Positions 53,262 through 61,487 of a DNA stretch of 64,000 nucleotides are shown in pieces; positions within the stretch are counted from its first letter, which is position 1, and every line of letters begins with the position of its first letter. This stretch comes from Paenibacillus lutrae (GTDB lineage: Bacteria > Bacillota > Bacilli > Paenibacillales > NBRC-103111): contig NZ_RHLK01000016.1 in assembly GCF_009757775.1 (NCBI RefSeq), positions 103,486-167,485 on the forward strand, given 5' to 3'. The notes beneath the pieces were generated by a model. The model worked only from the letters and a program-made list of their open reading frames with translations, was not told the origin of the DNA and did no database searches. The position numbers and the translations under genes were made by a program.

Positions 53262-54284
53262 ATGGGAATCATTCAAGTTAATGATTTGAGCAAAAGCTTT
53301 AAAGTTTTGAACCGGAGGCAAGGATTGTCGGGAGCTTTCAAAGATTTATTTTCCGGGGATTACAGGATGGTTCATGCCGTCAAGGGGATTTCCCTGGAGG
53401 TGGAAGAAGGAGAGATTGTCGGGTTCATGGGGCCCAATGGCGCCGGGAAATCCACGACCATCAAAATGATGACAGGTGTATTGGAACCGACTGAGGGCAG
53501 CATTATGGTGAACGGCCAGATTCCGTATAAGAACCGGACCCGGAATATGCAGCAAATTGGCGTTGTATTCGGCCAGAGGAGTCAGCTTTGGTGGGATTTG
53601 CCCGTGATTGAGTCTTTAAATATTTTGAAAGAAATCTACAAGGTGGATCAAAAGAGCTTTGACGAGAATATGGATACGTTTAATGAAGTCCTGAATTTGA
53701 ATAAACTGCATGCGACACCGGTAAGGTTTTTGTCCCTGGGACAACGGATGTTATGCGACATAGCGGCCTCGTTCCTGCACAATCCCAAAGTTATCTTTCT
53801 GGACGAACCCACGATTGGTCTGGATGTCTCCATTAAGAATAAAATCAGAAATGTCATAAAAAAATTAAATGAGATTAAGAAAACGACCATTATTTTAACG
53901 ACGCATGACTTGAGCGATATAGAGGCTTTATGCAAAAGAATCGTTATTATCGATAAAGGGACGATTATTTATGATGGGGGCATTCAGGCAGTAAGCCGCT
54001 CTTTCGGGGCGTTCCGGACGCTCAAACTGGAATGTACGGAGAATGATCCGGACCTTCATCTTCAGATCGCGGAGAAAGTACAGGCTAATTTCGGAGCGAA
54101 AACCACTATACCTGTCGTTAAAGCGGATGATTACTGGATCAGTCTGACGATCAATCAGGACGAGGTAAAACTGATGGAGGTTCTGAATTTCGTTATCAGT
54201 CACTTTCAGGTGAAAGATATCAAAATCGAAGAGGTCGATATCGAACAAATCATCCGGAATATTTATGAGGGCGGTGTATCATGA
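53262..54284 (+). CDS. ABC transporter ATP-binding protein
   Basis: A 340-residue ABC ATPase: Walker A GPNGAGKST, Q-loop VVFGQRSQLWW, signature LSLGQRM, Walker B VIFLDEPT, and H-loop TTHD. A C-terminal extension of about 100 residues is present. This type, with ~330 residues and two six-helix permeases, matches the ABC-2 family of multidrug or natural-product exporters. ATG 53262 is chosen for homologue-like length; an in-frame ATG at 53220 is possible. It overlaps the permease gene by four bases. Confidence 0.88.
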   Translation: MGIIQVNDLSKSFKVLNRRQGLSGAFKDLFSGDYRMVHAVKGISLEVEEGEIVGFMGPNGAGKSTTIKMMTGVLEPTEGSIMVNGQIPYKNRTRNMQQIGVVFGQRSQLWWDLPVIESLNILKEIYKVDQKSFDENMDTFNEVLNLNKLHATPVRFLSLGQRMLCDIAASFLHNPKVIFLDEPTIGLDVSIKNKIRNVIKKLNEIKKTTIILTTHDLSDIEALCKRIVIIDKGTIIYDGGIQAVSRSFGAFRTLKLECTENDPDLHLQIAEKVQANFGAKTTIPVVKADDYWISLTINQDEVKLMEVLNFVISHFQVKDIKIEEVDIEQIIRNIYEGGVS

Positions 54285-55072
54285 AACGCTATTTCGTTAT
54301 TGCCAGAAATAGTTTCATGACGGAATTATCAAGGAGAGCAAGCTTTATCTTTGCTTTCCTGGGCAATATTCTGTATTTGACCGTCATTTATTTCCTGTGG
54401 TCCTCTATTTATAAGAACAACACTGAAATCAACGGCATGACCTTCAATGAGGTTTTTGTTTACCTCGCGTTAGCTTCCTCTATGGCCGTGATGTTTCAAG
54501 TTTATACGGAATGGTTCATGTCCAGAGACATTATCAGCGGGAACATTATAACCGATATAATTAAGCCTCTTGACTATCAGTTCAACCGGTTCTGTAATTC
54601 GCTGGGAGGCGTCTTCTCTAACTTTCTAACGATTACCGTTCCGTCCTTTCTGCTCATTCTTCTTGTATTTCAAGTAGGCATTCAAATCCGTCTGAACTTT
54701 CTCTTTTTTATTCTTGCCGTTATTTTTGCCCTGATTATTGCTTTCCTGATCGATTACATGATTGGTTTGCTTTCCTTTTATACCGAATCCATATGGGGGA
54801 TCAGCATTACCAAAGAAGTGGTCGTTTTATTTTTTTCCGGCGCTTTGGTTCCCTTGGCATTTTTTCCTGAACCATTGCGTGAAGTTGTTCAGCTTTTACC
54901 TTTTCAAGCCATCTATAACACTCCGTTAACTATTCTGATTACACCAACCTTACAGGCATCCGATTACCTTACATTCATCTCCGTTCAACTCTTCTGGATC
55001 TCTGTTTTATTCATCCTTAGTCGTTTCTTTCATCACAGGGCATTAAAGGTCATCACAATAAACGGGGGTTAA
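54281..55072 (+). CDS. ABC-2 family transporter permease
   Basis: A 263-residue protein with about six hydrophobic helices and the ABC-2 family signature seen in FFSGALVPLAFFPEPLREVVQLLPFQAIYNTPL. Its start overlaps the ATPase stop (ATGA), and its stop shares a base with the next permease start. It forms the exporter with its neighbours, probably sending out the cluster product. Confidence 0.85.
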   Translation: MKRYFVIARNSFMTELSRRASFIFAFLGNILYLTVIYFLWSSIYKNNTEINGMTFNEVFVYLALASSMAVMFQVYTEWFMSRDIISGNIITDIIKPLDYQFNRFCNSLGGVFSNFLTITVPSFLLILLVFQVGIQIRLNFLFFILAVIFALIIAFLIDYMIGLLSFYTESIWGISITKEVVVLFFSGALVPLAFFPEPLREVVQLLPFQAIYNTPLTILITPTLQASDYLTFISVQLFWISVLFILSRFFHHRALKVITINGG

Positions 55073-55878
55073 TGGCAGTGAGAACACTCTTGTTTTACTT
55101 TAAAATTTACTTAAAAATCACTTCTCAATATTTTAAAGTGAAAATGCAATACCGGGCCGACTTTATTATAAGCTCGATCGGGATGCTGGTAACGAATCTT
55201 GTGGGGATTCTGCCTTTGTGGATCATTTTCAATTCCGTCTCCAGCCTGGAAGGCTTTACTTATTATGAAATTTTATTTATTTATTCGTTTTCTCTGATTG
55301 CCTTATCCCCGCTGCAGCTTTTCTTCGATAACATCTGGAATCTGTGGACCCATCTGATCGACGGAACGTTTATCAAATATTACTTGAAGCCCATTAATGT
55401 CATGTTCTACTACATGTCCGAAGTCTTTGACATCAAAGGATTAAGCCAATTAGCTTTCGGGGCTGCCGGATTGATCTATGCCTCCGTCCAACTCGGTCTC
55501 TCCTGGAATTTGGTAAGTATCGTTTTATTATTAATTGCTCTGCTGGGCTCATCGTTAATTATGGTTTCTCTAATGATTATGGCAGCGGCAACGGGTTTCT
55601 GGATTACGAATCCGTTTCATGTGATCGCTTTTGTTTTCCGGTTCAGAGAAATCGTCAAATACCCCGTAACCATTTTTAATAATTTTTTTAAATTTCTGTT
55701 TACGTTTATCCTCCCCATCGGATTTGTCGCTTTTTATCCATCCCAGCTCTTTTTAAAATCCTTCACCGATGCCGATTTGCTGGCTTACTGCTCGCCGTTA
55801 GTCGGGGTTCTCTTATTTTCACTGGCTTATCTGGCTTGGAATAAAGCCATCAAAAGCTATTCAGGGACAGGCTCATGA
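55072..55878 (+). CDS. ABC-2 family transporter permease
   Basis: A 268-residue protein with about six membrane helices, similar in layout to the preceding permease (FFDNIWNLWTHLIDGTFIKYYLKPINVMFYY; TFILPIGFVAFYPSQLFL). Last gene of the cluster; it is followed by a terminator. The codon use and base composition of the two permease genes are more AT-rich than their neighbours, as is common for membrane proteins. Confidence 0.85.
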   Translation: MAVRTLLFYFKIYLKITSQYFKVKMQYRADFIISSIGMLVTNLVGILPLWIIFNSVSSLEGFTYYEILFIYSFSLIALSPLQLFFDNIWNLWTHLIDGTFIKYYLKPINVMFYYMSEVFDIKGLSQLAFGAAGLIYASVQLGLSWNLVSIVLLLIALLGSSLIMVSLMIMAAATGFWITNPFHVIAFVFRFREIVKYPVTIFNNFFKFLFTFILPIGFVAFYPSQLFLKSFTDADLLAYCSPLVGVLLFSLAYLAWNKAIKSYSGTGS

Positions 55879-55900
55879 TCTTGCAACAAGAAATGAAAAA

Positions 55901-55935
55901 AGCAGTCCATCCTCATCTGAGGGAGGGCTGCTTTT
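55901..55935 (+). terminator. Rho-independent terminator of the biosynthetic cluster
   Basis: The segment agcagtccatcctc pairs with gagggagggctgct, with an A-run before and five T after. It is 22 bp after the last permease gene. Confidence 0.8.
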
Positions 55936-56002
55936 TGCTCTATTAGCTTCACCTTGTAGAAGCAAAACGACTCCACTCCCTTTCCTTTTTACCGGTAATA
56001 GA

Positions 56003-56033
56003 ACAACCCAGTACCGGCGCGGTACTGGATTGT
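56003..56033. repeat. Inverted repeat
   Basis: A 13-bp stem with one mismatch (56003-56015 with 56021-56033) around ggcgc. It may be a second terminator or a protein-binding palindrome. Confidence 0.5.
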
Positions 56034-56132
56034 TATTTACAAAAACTGTATTTGTTTTGCAGCGGCCTCTATAAGGAGGACTTTTGTGTGATTAAAACTA
56101 AACATGGAGTTGGGACAAATTCCCCAAATAAA

Positions 56133-56166
56133 AAGCCATCTTTGCGTGGTCTGGGCAAAGATGGCT
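56133..56166 (-). terminator. Rho-independent terminator of the cortex-lytic-type gene
   Basis: A perfect 12-bp stem (agccatctttgc with gcaaagatggct); on the minus strand it is followed by four T and a T-rich tail. It lies 44 bp after the stop codon. Confidence 0.8.
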
Positions 56167-56209
56167 GTATTAGCGTGTAAGACCTGTGTAGGAAAGCCCT
56201 GTCTTGCGC

Positions 56210-56851
56210 CTAGTGGGTGAAGACGTGATTTCCGATCACAGTTTTGGCAGGGCGCGCTTTACTCCATGCCGATGTGGCAATGTCCGGATTGTAGTAGAAT
56301 AGCGCGCCTGATGTCGGGTCCGATCCGTTCAGAGCCGCACGGGCCGCCTGGTAGGCACTCGCATTAGGCTTCATGGCATACTGCCCGTCTCTCACGGCAG
56401 AGAACTGGCCCCGCTGATGAATGACGCCCGGGATCGAATCCGGGAACGAGTTGGACTGTACGCGGTTAATGACAACGGCGCCAATCGCCACTTGTCCCTG
56501 ATAGGATTCACCCCGTGCCTCGGCATAAATGATGCGCGCCATTTGCTCCAGGGCATCCGTTTGAGGGGCGGCTGTTTGTTTGAGCTTGGCGATGGTCCGG
56601 GAATCCGCCTGCCCGTCAGCAGGAAGACCGTAAGCGCGCTGGAACTTTGCCACGGAATCCTTGGTGACCGCTCCGTAATAACCGGTTACGCCTGCGTTAA
56701 AATACCCGAGCGCATCGAGACGCTCCTGTAAATCCAGTACGTGCTCGCTCTGGGTTCCGGTCGACAAAGACATAGCCGAGACGGAAGGAGCGGCGCTTGC
56801 AAAGCCGACAGCACAAACTGCGGCAGATAGTACGATAGGTAGTTTCTTCAT
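56210..56851 (-). CDS. Spore cortex-lytic-type hydrolase (SleB/CwlJ domain)
   Basis: A 213-residue secreted protein: signal peptide (cut after AAPSVSA or near), a peptidoglycan-binding domain type 1 (VLDLQERLDALGYFNAG...TKDSVAKFQRAYGLPADG, residues about 38-90) and a SleB/CwlJ hydrolase domain (MARIIYAEARGESYQGQVAIGAVVINRV, then GALFYYNPD). The catalytic Glu is in YAEARGE. SleB and CwlJ break down spore cortex during germination. The order of domains is that of SleB, although SleB is normally longer. Ribosome site AGGAGG before ATG. Confidence 0.85.
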   Translation of the reverse strand: MKKLPIVLSAAVCAVGFASAAPSVSAMSLSTGTQSEHVLDLQERLDALGYFNAGVTGYYGAVTKDSVAKFQRAYGLPADGQADSRTIAKLKQTAAPQTDALEQMARIIYAEARGESYQGQVAIGAVVINRVQSNSFPDSIPGVIHQRGQFSAVRDGQYAMKPNASAYQAARAALNGSDPTSGALFYYNPDIATSAWSKARPAKTVIGNHVFTH

Positions 56852-57285
56852 AAGTATGTGTTCCTCCTCTTAATTTCTGACCACGTTGTTGACGTGACAA
56901 TATGACTAAGGGGCCTACGATGGTCATAAAAGGCTGCCGCCCACGCTTATCAGCGGCAAACAGGGGAGTGACGGAGCCGGCCAGCTTACCGGTTCGTCTC
57001 TATATAGTTCGAAGAGTATGTGCAGATTGCCTCCGTACATGGAGAAAAAAATTCGATTCCCCCCGGCTTGGCGGCTCGAAACAGGGCAGACAAAAAAAAG
57101 AGACCCGCAGCAACGGGCTGCAGGTCTAAGGTTTATTTATTAAAAAAGGGGGTCGAATATTAGTATAGGCTACTTACATTAAAAGAAGATGAAAACTGGA
57201 TTTCATTTGTGTTACAAATGATGACTCCAGCATTTTTTAAAGTGGATCAGGGATGGTATAGTTCTAGTTAGCAGACTTACGAGCA
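56852..57285. other. Intergenic region with two opposing orphan terminators
   Basis: No gene seen. A hairpin at 57101-57127 has a T-run only on the minus strand (57092-57100). A plus-strand hairpin with six T lies at 57196-57238, shortly before the helicase start. The latter could attenuate the helicase transcript or end a small RNA. Confidence 0.4.
57196..57238 (+). terminator. Terminator-like hairpin upstream of the helicase gene
   Basis: The sequence catttgt pairs with acaaatg and ctgga with tccag, separated by small internal loops; a run of six T follows. No plus-strand gene precedes it. Confidence 0.5.
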
Positions 57286-59646
57286 ATGAAGGGGAAGACG
57301 CAATTGGATACTCATGTACAGCCAGTCAGACAAACACCGCCGGGGGCGGCTGAGAAAGCCGTTCCGCAGGCACCCTTGGCTTCGGCCCAAACCACAGTTC
57401 AACTGGTTGGTCCCGGAGAAGAAGATGCGGCGTATTTCCGCCAGCTGGAGAGCAGGGGCACCGAGCTTAACGAACCCCAGCTTCGGGCAGTCCGCCATTT
57501 TACAGGCCCTCTGTTAACGATTGCAGGGGCAGGCTCCGGGAAAACCTCCGTCTTAATTTGCCGAACCGGGCATCTGCTTTCGGTCAGGAAAGTGCAGGCG
57601 AGGAATATTCTGCTCGTCACTTTCTCGAGTAAAGCCGCCGCCGAAATGAGATCGCGGATCGCTAAATTGCCGGGCATCACGGAACGGGATATCTCGCAGC
57701 TTGAGGCGCGGACGTTTCATTCTTTTTTCCTGCAGATTATCCGCAGACAGGGAATCAGCCTGGAGATTTTTAACGAACCGCGCAGACAGCATATTCTGCT
57801 GAAACAACTGATGCGGGAACTGGGAACACCGGAGGCTTATCCTCCCGAAACGCTGCTTGCACTGTTATCTTCCTATAAAATAAACCGGATGGCGCTCCGG
57901 GATCTGCCGGAGGGGACGAGCCACGAGAAGGCCGTCAGAAGTATTCTGATCCGGTACGAATCCTGGATGCAGGCTAACGGGAAGATGGACTTTGACGACG
58001 TGCTTCTGATCGCGTACAACGTTCTTCGAGAGAATTCAGAGCTCCTGCGGATGCTTCAGAACCGTTTTGAATATGTGATGGTGGATGAATTTCAGGATAC
58101 GAACGGGCTTCAGTACGAACTGATCCGGATGATCGCCGAACCTCAGGGGAATTTGATGGTTGTCGGGGATGATGACCAGACCATTTATACCTTCAATGGG
58201 GCGAGGAGCGAGTTTATTCTGGATTTCGAGAAGATGTATCCGGGAGCCAAAGTGATTACACTGGATATCAATTACCGTTCGACGGCTTCGATCGTCGGGC
58301 TGGGCAACCAGATTATCCGCCGCAATGTGAAGCGGCGGCCGAAGAAGCTGAAGGCAACCAAGGCTGGCGAGGCGGTGCCCGGGTACTTGCGTCCCAAGTC
58401 GGCAGAGGATGAGGCCGAGGCGGTGATCCGCCACATCCAGGGCGAGGTGGAGCAGAAACGCCGGGAGTATGGCGACTTCGCAGTCCTGTTCCGCTCGGCG
58501 AGCTCCTGCCGCGCTCTCTTGGAGCAGCTGGTGCTGCGGAATATCCCGTATATCGATTACGGGGACGGGCAGCTGTTGTACCAGCATGGGCTGATCAAGC
58601 CCATCATGGATTATTTACGGTTGTCCGTGAACCGGCGTGATTTTGAGGCGATGGAGGGAATTCTGCCCACGATGTATCTGGGCCGCGAGAAGGCAATGGC
58701 CCATATCCGCAGGCAGGAAGCGGTACAACCCAAGAAGGGCCCGCTGATTCATTTGATGACGATGCCGGATTGCAAAGACTATCACAAGGAGAAGATCCGG
58801 GAGAAGCTGGAGCTGATTCGCGATCTGACTCCTATGAAGCCGGCCGCGGCGATCAAGCTTATCCGCAAGCGGTTCTACGACGCGTATGTGGAGACGGATG
58901 AGAAGCAGGCGGTTACCCAGCACAAGGAAATGCTGAAAGAGATGCTGGATGAACTGGAATCATCCGCCGCGCGTTTCGATACGATCCCGGAATTTGTGGA
59001 ATTCGTAAATGAAATTGCGGCCAAAACCACGATGGGCAGACAAGAGCGGTCACCGGAACAAGGCAGCCGGATCTCGCTCATGACCATTCACCGTTCCAAA
59101 GGACTGGAGTTTCCGGTGGTCTTCGTTATCGGAGCGGTCGACGGCAGTCTGCCGCACAGCTCCGCGCTGGATGCCGAAGCGCCGGACAAAGCTGCGGCGC
59201 TGGAGGAAGAGCGGCGTCTGGCGTATGTGGCCGTGACGCGGGCGCGCGAGGAGCTGTTCGTGAGCTCTCCCGCCAGCTTCAGAGGCCGCCAGGCGGCGGT
59301 CTCCCGCTTCGTGCTCGGCGCATTCGCCGCGCCTTCTGCGGCGGGTACGGAGCCTGCTGCGAAGCGTCCGGCTGCCGCTGCCGCCGCCCGTGCCGGAAGG
59401 ACATCCGTCACGATCCGGACCGCTGCAGCGGCAAGGCACATACCGGCAGCGTCTTCTGCGGCCGGAGGGAGTTCTCAGGCGGCCACGGAAACAGTGGCCG
59501 CCTGGATTTGCGGCGCGGGCGGCTGTCCGGCGTGGTCGCGGATAACCGGGCCCGCGGAAGCGGAGCCCCCGGCCAAGAGCTGCCCGCTGTGCAAGTCCCC
59601 TATGAGCCGGGGGAGTAGAGAGGTTCCTGTACGACAATCCAAATAG
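57286..59646 (+). CDS. UvrD/PcrA-type ATP-dependent DNA helicase (YjcD-like)
   Basis: A 786-residue superfamily 1 helicase. Q-motif LNEPQLRAVRHF, Walker A TIAGAGSGKT (about residues 78-87), motif II VMVDEFQDT, motif III GDDDQTIYTFNGA, motif IV DINYRST, motif V IHRSKGLEFPVVFVIG and motif VI YVAVTRAREELF are all visible. It unwinds DNA 3' to 5' in repair. Length fits B. subtilis YjcD-like proteins. After motif VI the tail is Ala-rich and ends with Cys pairs (CGAGGC and CPLC), which may form a zinc ribbon. The ribosome site is weak. Confidence 0.88.
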   Translation: MKGKTQLDTHVQPVRQTPPGAAEKAVPQAPLASAQTTVQLVGPGEEDAAYFRQLESRGTELNEPQLRAVRHFTGPLLTIAGAGSGKTSVLICRTGHLLSVRKVQARNILLVTFSSKAAAEMRSRIAKLPGITERDISQLEARTFHSFFLQIIRRQGISLEIFNEPRRQHILLKQLMRELGTPEAYPPETLLALLSSYKINRMALRDLPEGTSHEKAVRSILIRYESWMQANGKMDFDDVLLIAYNVLRENSELLRMLQNRFEYVMVDEFQDTNGLQYELIRMIAEPQGNLMVVGDDDQTIYTFNGARSEFILDFEKMYPGAKVITLDINYRSTASIVGLGNQIIRRNVKRRPKKLKATKAGEAVPGYLRPKSAEDEAEAVIRHIQGEVEQKRREYGDFAVLFRSASSCRALLEQLVLRNIPYIDYGDGQLLYQHGLIKPIMDYLRLSVNRRDFEAMEGILPTMYLGREKAMAHIRRQEAVQPKKGPLIHLMTMPDCKDYHKEKIREKLELIRDLTPMKPAAAIKLIRKRFYDAYVETDEKQAVTQHKEMLKEMLDELESSAARFDTIPEFVEFVNEIAAKTTMGRQERSPEQGSRISLMTIHRSKGLEFPVVFVIGAVDGSLPHSSALDAEAPDKAAALEEERRLAYVAVTRAREELFVSSPASFRGRQAAVSRFVLGAFAAPSAAGTEPAAKRPAAAAAARAGRTSVTIRTAAAARHIPAASSAAGGSSQAATETVAAWICGAGGCPAWSRITGPAEAEPPAKSCPLCKSPMSRGSREVPVRQSK

Positions 59647-59729
59647 GCAGGTGAGGAAGATCGTGAAAACGGGCAACGGCAAACGGCAAAGGGGATTTCA
59701 TAAGCAAGTTCCTGCTTTGGTTTGAATCC

Positions 59730-59807
59730 GTGCTGGGCACGTTTCTTATGATAGGTACGCTTCATTTACTGTTCAAAAACTTGAAGCCCGCGCCGGAGGA
59801 CAAATAA
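59730..59807 (+). CDS. Possible tiny membrane peptide or frame-shifted remnant
   Basis: The frame ending at 59807 encodes a plausible short membrane segment (FLLWFESVLGTFLMIGTLHLLFKNL) followed by a Pro/Asp/Lys tail. It has no ATG or ribosome site of its own; the first start-like codon is GTG 59730. A GTG with a good ribosome site (59663) is in another frame and stops after 20 codons, so a one-base change in the aaagggg run could have broken a small gene. Low certainty. Confidence 0.2.
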   Translation: MLGTFLMIGTLHLLFKNLKPAPEDK

Positions 59808-59860
59808 CTTGCCTGAGCTAAAAAAAAAAGCCGAAACACAGCTGTACCTGGAATACAAAG

Positions 59861-59934
59861 AACACCCCCTTACGAAAAAAAGCCGGACGGCCGAAGGCCA
59901 TAGGAACAAGTCCAGCCTTCTCTAAGGGGGTGTT
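59861..59934 (-). terminator. Terminator region of the cupin gene
   Basis: The segment aacaccccctta (59861-59872) pairs with taagggggtgtt (59923-59934). A smaller GC-rich hairpin inside it (ggcc around 59887-59900) is followed on the minus strand by seven T. It lies directly after the cupin stop codon. Confidence 0.65.
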
Positions 59935-60444
59935 TTACGTCTGCTTCCAGTGAAGAAGCAGAGGCCCGTTCTTACCGTAGACCGGATCGGATGAGGGAAC
60001 AGGTACTCGCTGGATCCGCTCCAGCGCTTCGGGCCGTTCATCTGCTTGTCCGGTAAGCAGATCGGCTTCCATTCCGTCCGGATAAGCTCCGACTACCCGG
60101 AAATCGGCGGTGGCCGATAGTCTCCGGTGGCCGGTACCGGCCGGAAGCACAACCACATCGCCGGTCTCCAGCCCGACCGGCTGTCCATGCTCACCGCCGA
60201 GTTGGATAACGGCGGAACCGCTGATGACGCCCAGCACTTCATGAGCCGTGCTGTGATAATGATGGTAGTCGAACACGCCGCCAGTCCAGCTGTTCAACCA
60301 GTTATTCCGGTTGAAGATCTTCTCTGCCTCAGCCGCCCGTTCCTCGAATGCCCTTTTATAAAGAAGAGCGGGCAGGGCAGGATTGTTAGGGATCGTTTCC
60401 TCATCTTTGAACAATAATGTCTGGATTTCCGGTTTCTTCGGCAT
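59935..60444 (-). CDS. Cupin-domain protein (YjlB-like)
   Basis: A 169-residue cupin. Motif 1 is YHHYHSTAHEVLGVISG (the His pairs and Glu that bind metal), and motif 2 is LPAGTGHRRLS. N-terminal PEIQTLLFKDEETIPNNPALPALLYK resembles the YjlB group of Bacillus cupins. Function is unknown; it may be a metal-dependent enzyme or sugar-binding protein. It is not related to the small cupin of the N-N cluster beyond the fold. Confidence 0.75.
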   Translation of the reverse strand: MPKKPEIQTLLFKDEETIPNNPALPALLYKRAFEERAAEAEKIFNRNNWLNSWTGGVFDYHHYHSTAHEVLGVISGSAVIQLGGEHGQPVGLETGDVVVLPAGTGHRRLSATADFRVVGAYPDGMEADLLTGQADERPEALERIQRVPVPSSDPVYGKNGPLLLHWKQT

Positions 60445-60495
60445 AAAAGATTCCTCCGTTCTAAGACTGGGACGCGCTTTACGTCTTATAAAAAT

Positions 60496-60530
60496 GACCC
60501 TGCCGCCATTAAAAAGCTGCAGGGTCTATT
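60496..60530. terminator. Bidirectional terminator
   Basis: The segment gaccctgc (60496-60503) pairs with gcagggtc (60519-60526); T-rich tails occur on both strands. It follows the minus-strand SDR gene. Confidence 0.75.
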
Positions 60531-60554
60531 TATTTTTCTGATGAATCTTAAATT

Positions 60555-61274
60555 TTATTGAGGGTTGGTTGTCCAAATTCCTGCCGCTTTGACAAAGACC
60601 CGCGGCGGAAGTTTCAGAGTGGCCAGGATGAGTTCGGCAACGTCTTCTGGCTGCATCATCCGGTCTTCGTCGCCGATTTTGAGGCCTGCGTTAGTTGCCA
60701 GGTCTGTATTGACGGTGCTGGGCGTCAGAGCCGTGACGCGGATATTGGATTTGCGGACTTCCTGCAGAACGGACTCCGTTAAGCCCATTACGCCGAATTT
60801 AGAGGCGCAGTAAGCGGAACCTGTCGCAAAACCGCGTTCGCCGGCAGTCGAAGCTACGTTAATAATGCTGCCGCTGTTCTGTTTCACCATAGCCGGAAGG
60901 ACAGCGCGGGTCACATAGTAAGTTCCCATGAGATTGACTTGAATAATGCGTTCCCACTCGTCCTGCTCCATATCGAGAAGCGTGCCGAATTGGGCAATTC
61001 CCGCGTTATTAATGAGGATATCGACTTGCCCCAGTTCGTCCGTAAGAGATTGAATCGCCTGATTCACTTCAGAAGATTTGGAAATATCCGCAGATGCGAA
61101 ATGTACTTTAACACCATAAGTTGTGGAAAGTTCTTGCTGAAGTGCTTCCAGGTCCGCCGTGCTGCGTGCAAGAAGTCCCAGATGTACGCCTTCCTTAGCG
61201 AGGGCGATAGCGGCTGCTTTGCCGATGCCTTTTCCAGCGCCGGTAATGATGGCTGTTTTATTCGTTAGCTGCAT
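60555..61274 (-). CDS. Short-chain dehydrogenase (FabG-like)
   Basis: A 239-residue SDR: TGAGKGIG near the start, NNAG, the catalytic Ser in VASTAGE and Tyr/Lys in YCASK. It resembles 3-oxoacyl-ACP reductase-like proteins of Bacillus but no fatty-acid genes are near, so the substrate is unknown. The ATG at 61274 follows GAAGGAGA; an ATG further upstream in the same frame lacks such a site. Confidence 0.85.
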   Translation of the reverse strand: MQLTNKTAIITGAGKGIGKAAAIALAKEGVHLGLLARSTADLEALQQELSTTYGVKVHFASADISKSSEVNQAIQSLTDELGQVDILINNAGIAQFGTLLDMEQDEWERIIQVNLMGTYYVTRAVLPAMVKQNSGSIINVASTAGERGFATGSAYCASKFGVMGLTESVLQEVRKSNIRVTALTPSTVNTDLATNAGLKIGDEDRMMQPEDVAELILATLKLPPRVFVKAAGIWTTNPQ

Positions 61275-61487
61275 GGTTGTCTCTCCTTCTTCACACTTCA
61301 TAGGGAAATTACAAATTTCCACTTCCTTTTAAAATTACCATACCGGTTCCTGTTTATCAAAATTACAGTCTCCGGCACGCAGTGAAATCGACTTACCAAC
61401 GGATGACCATTTAGTGCAAAATAGATGGATGTTACAGTCGTTTACTCCGATTTATTAATAGATTAAGAGAGAGGAGGTGTGGAAAAA

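Larger units (their letters stand above)
55879..56209. other. Intergenic region with terminators, no gene seen
   Basis: This 331-bp stretch between the cluster and the convergent cortex-lytic-type gene holds three hairpins (55901-55935, 56003-56033, 56133-56166). I see no supportable gene. Confidence 0.6.
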
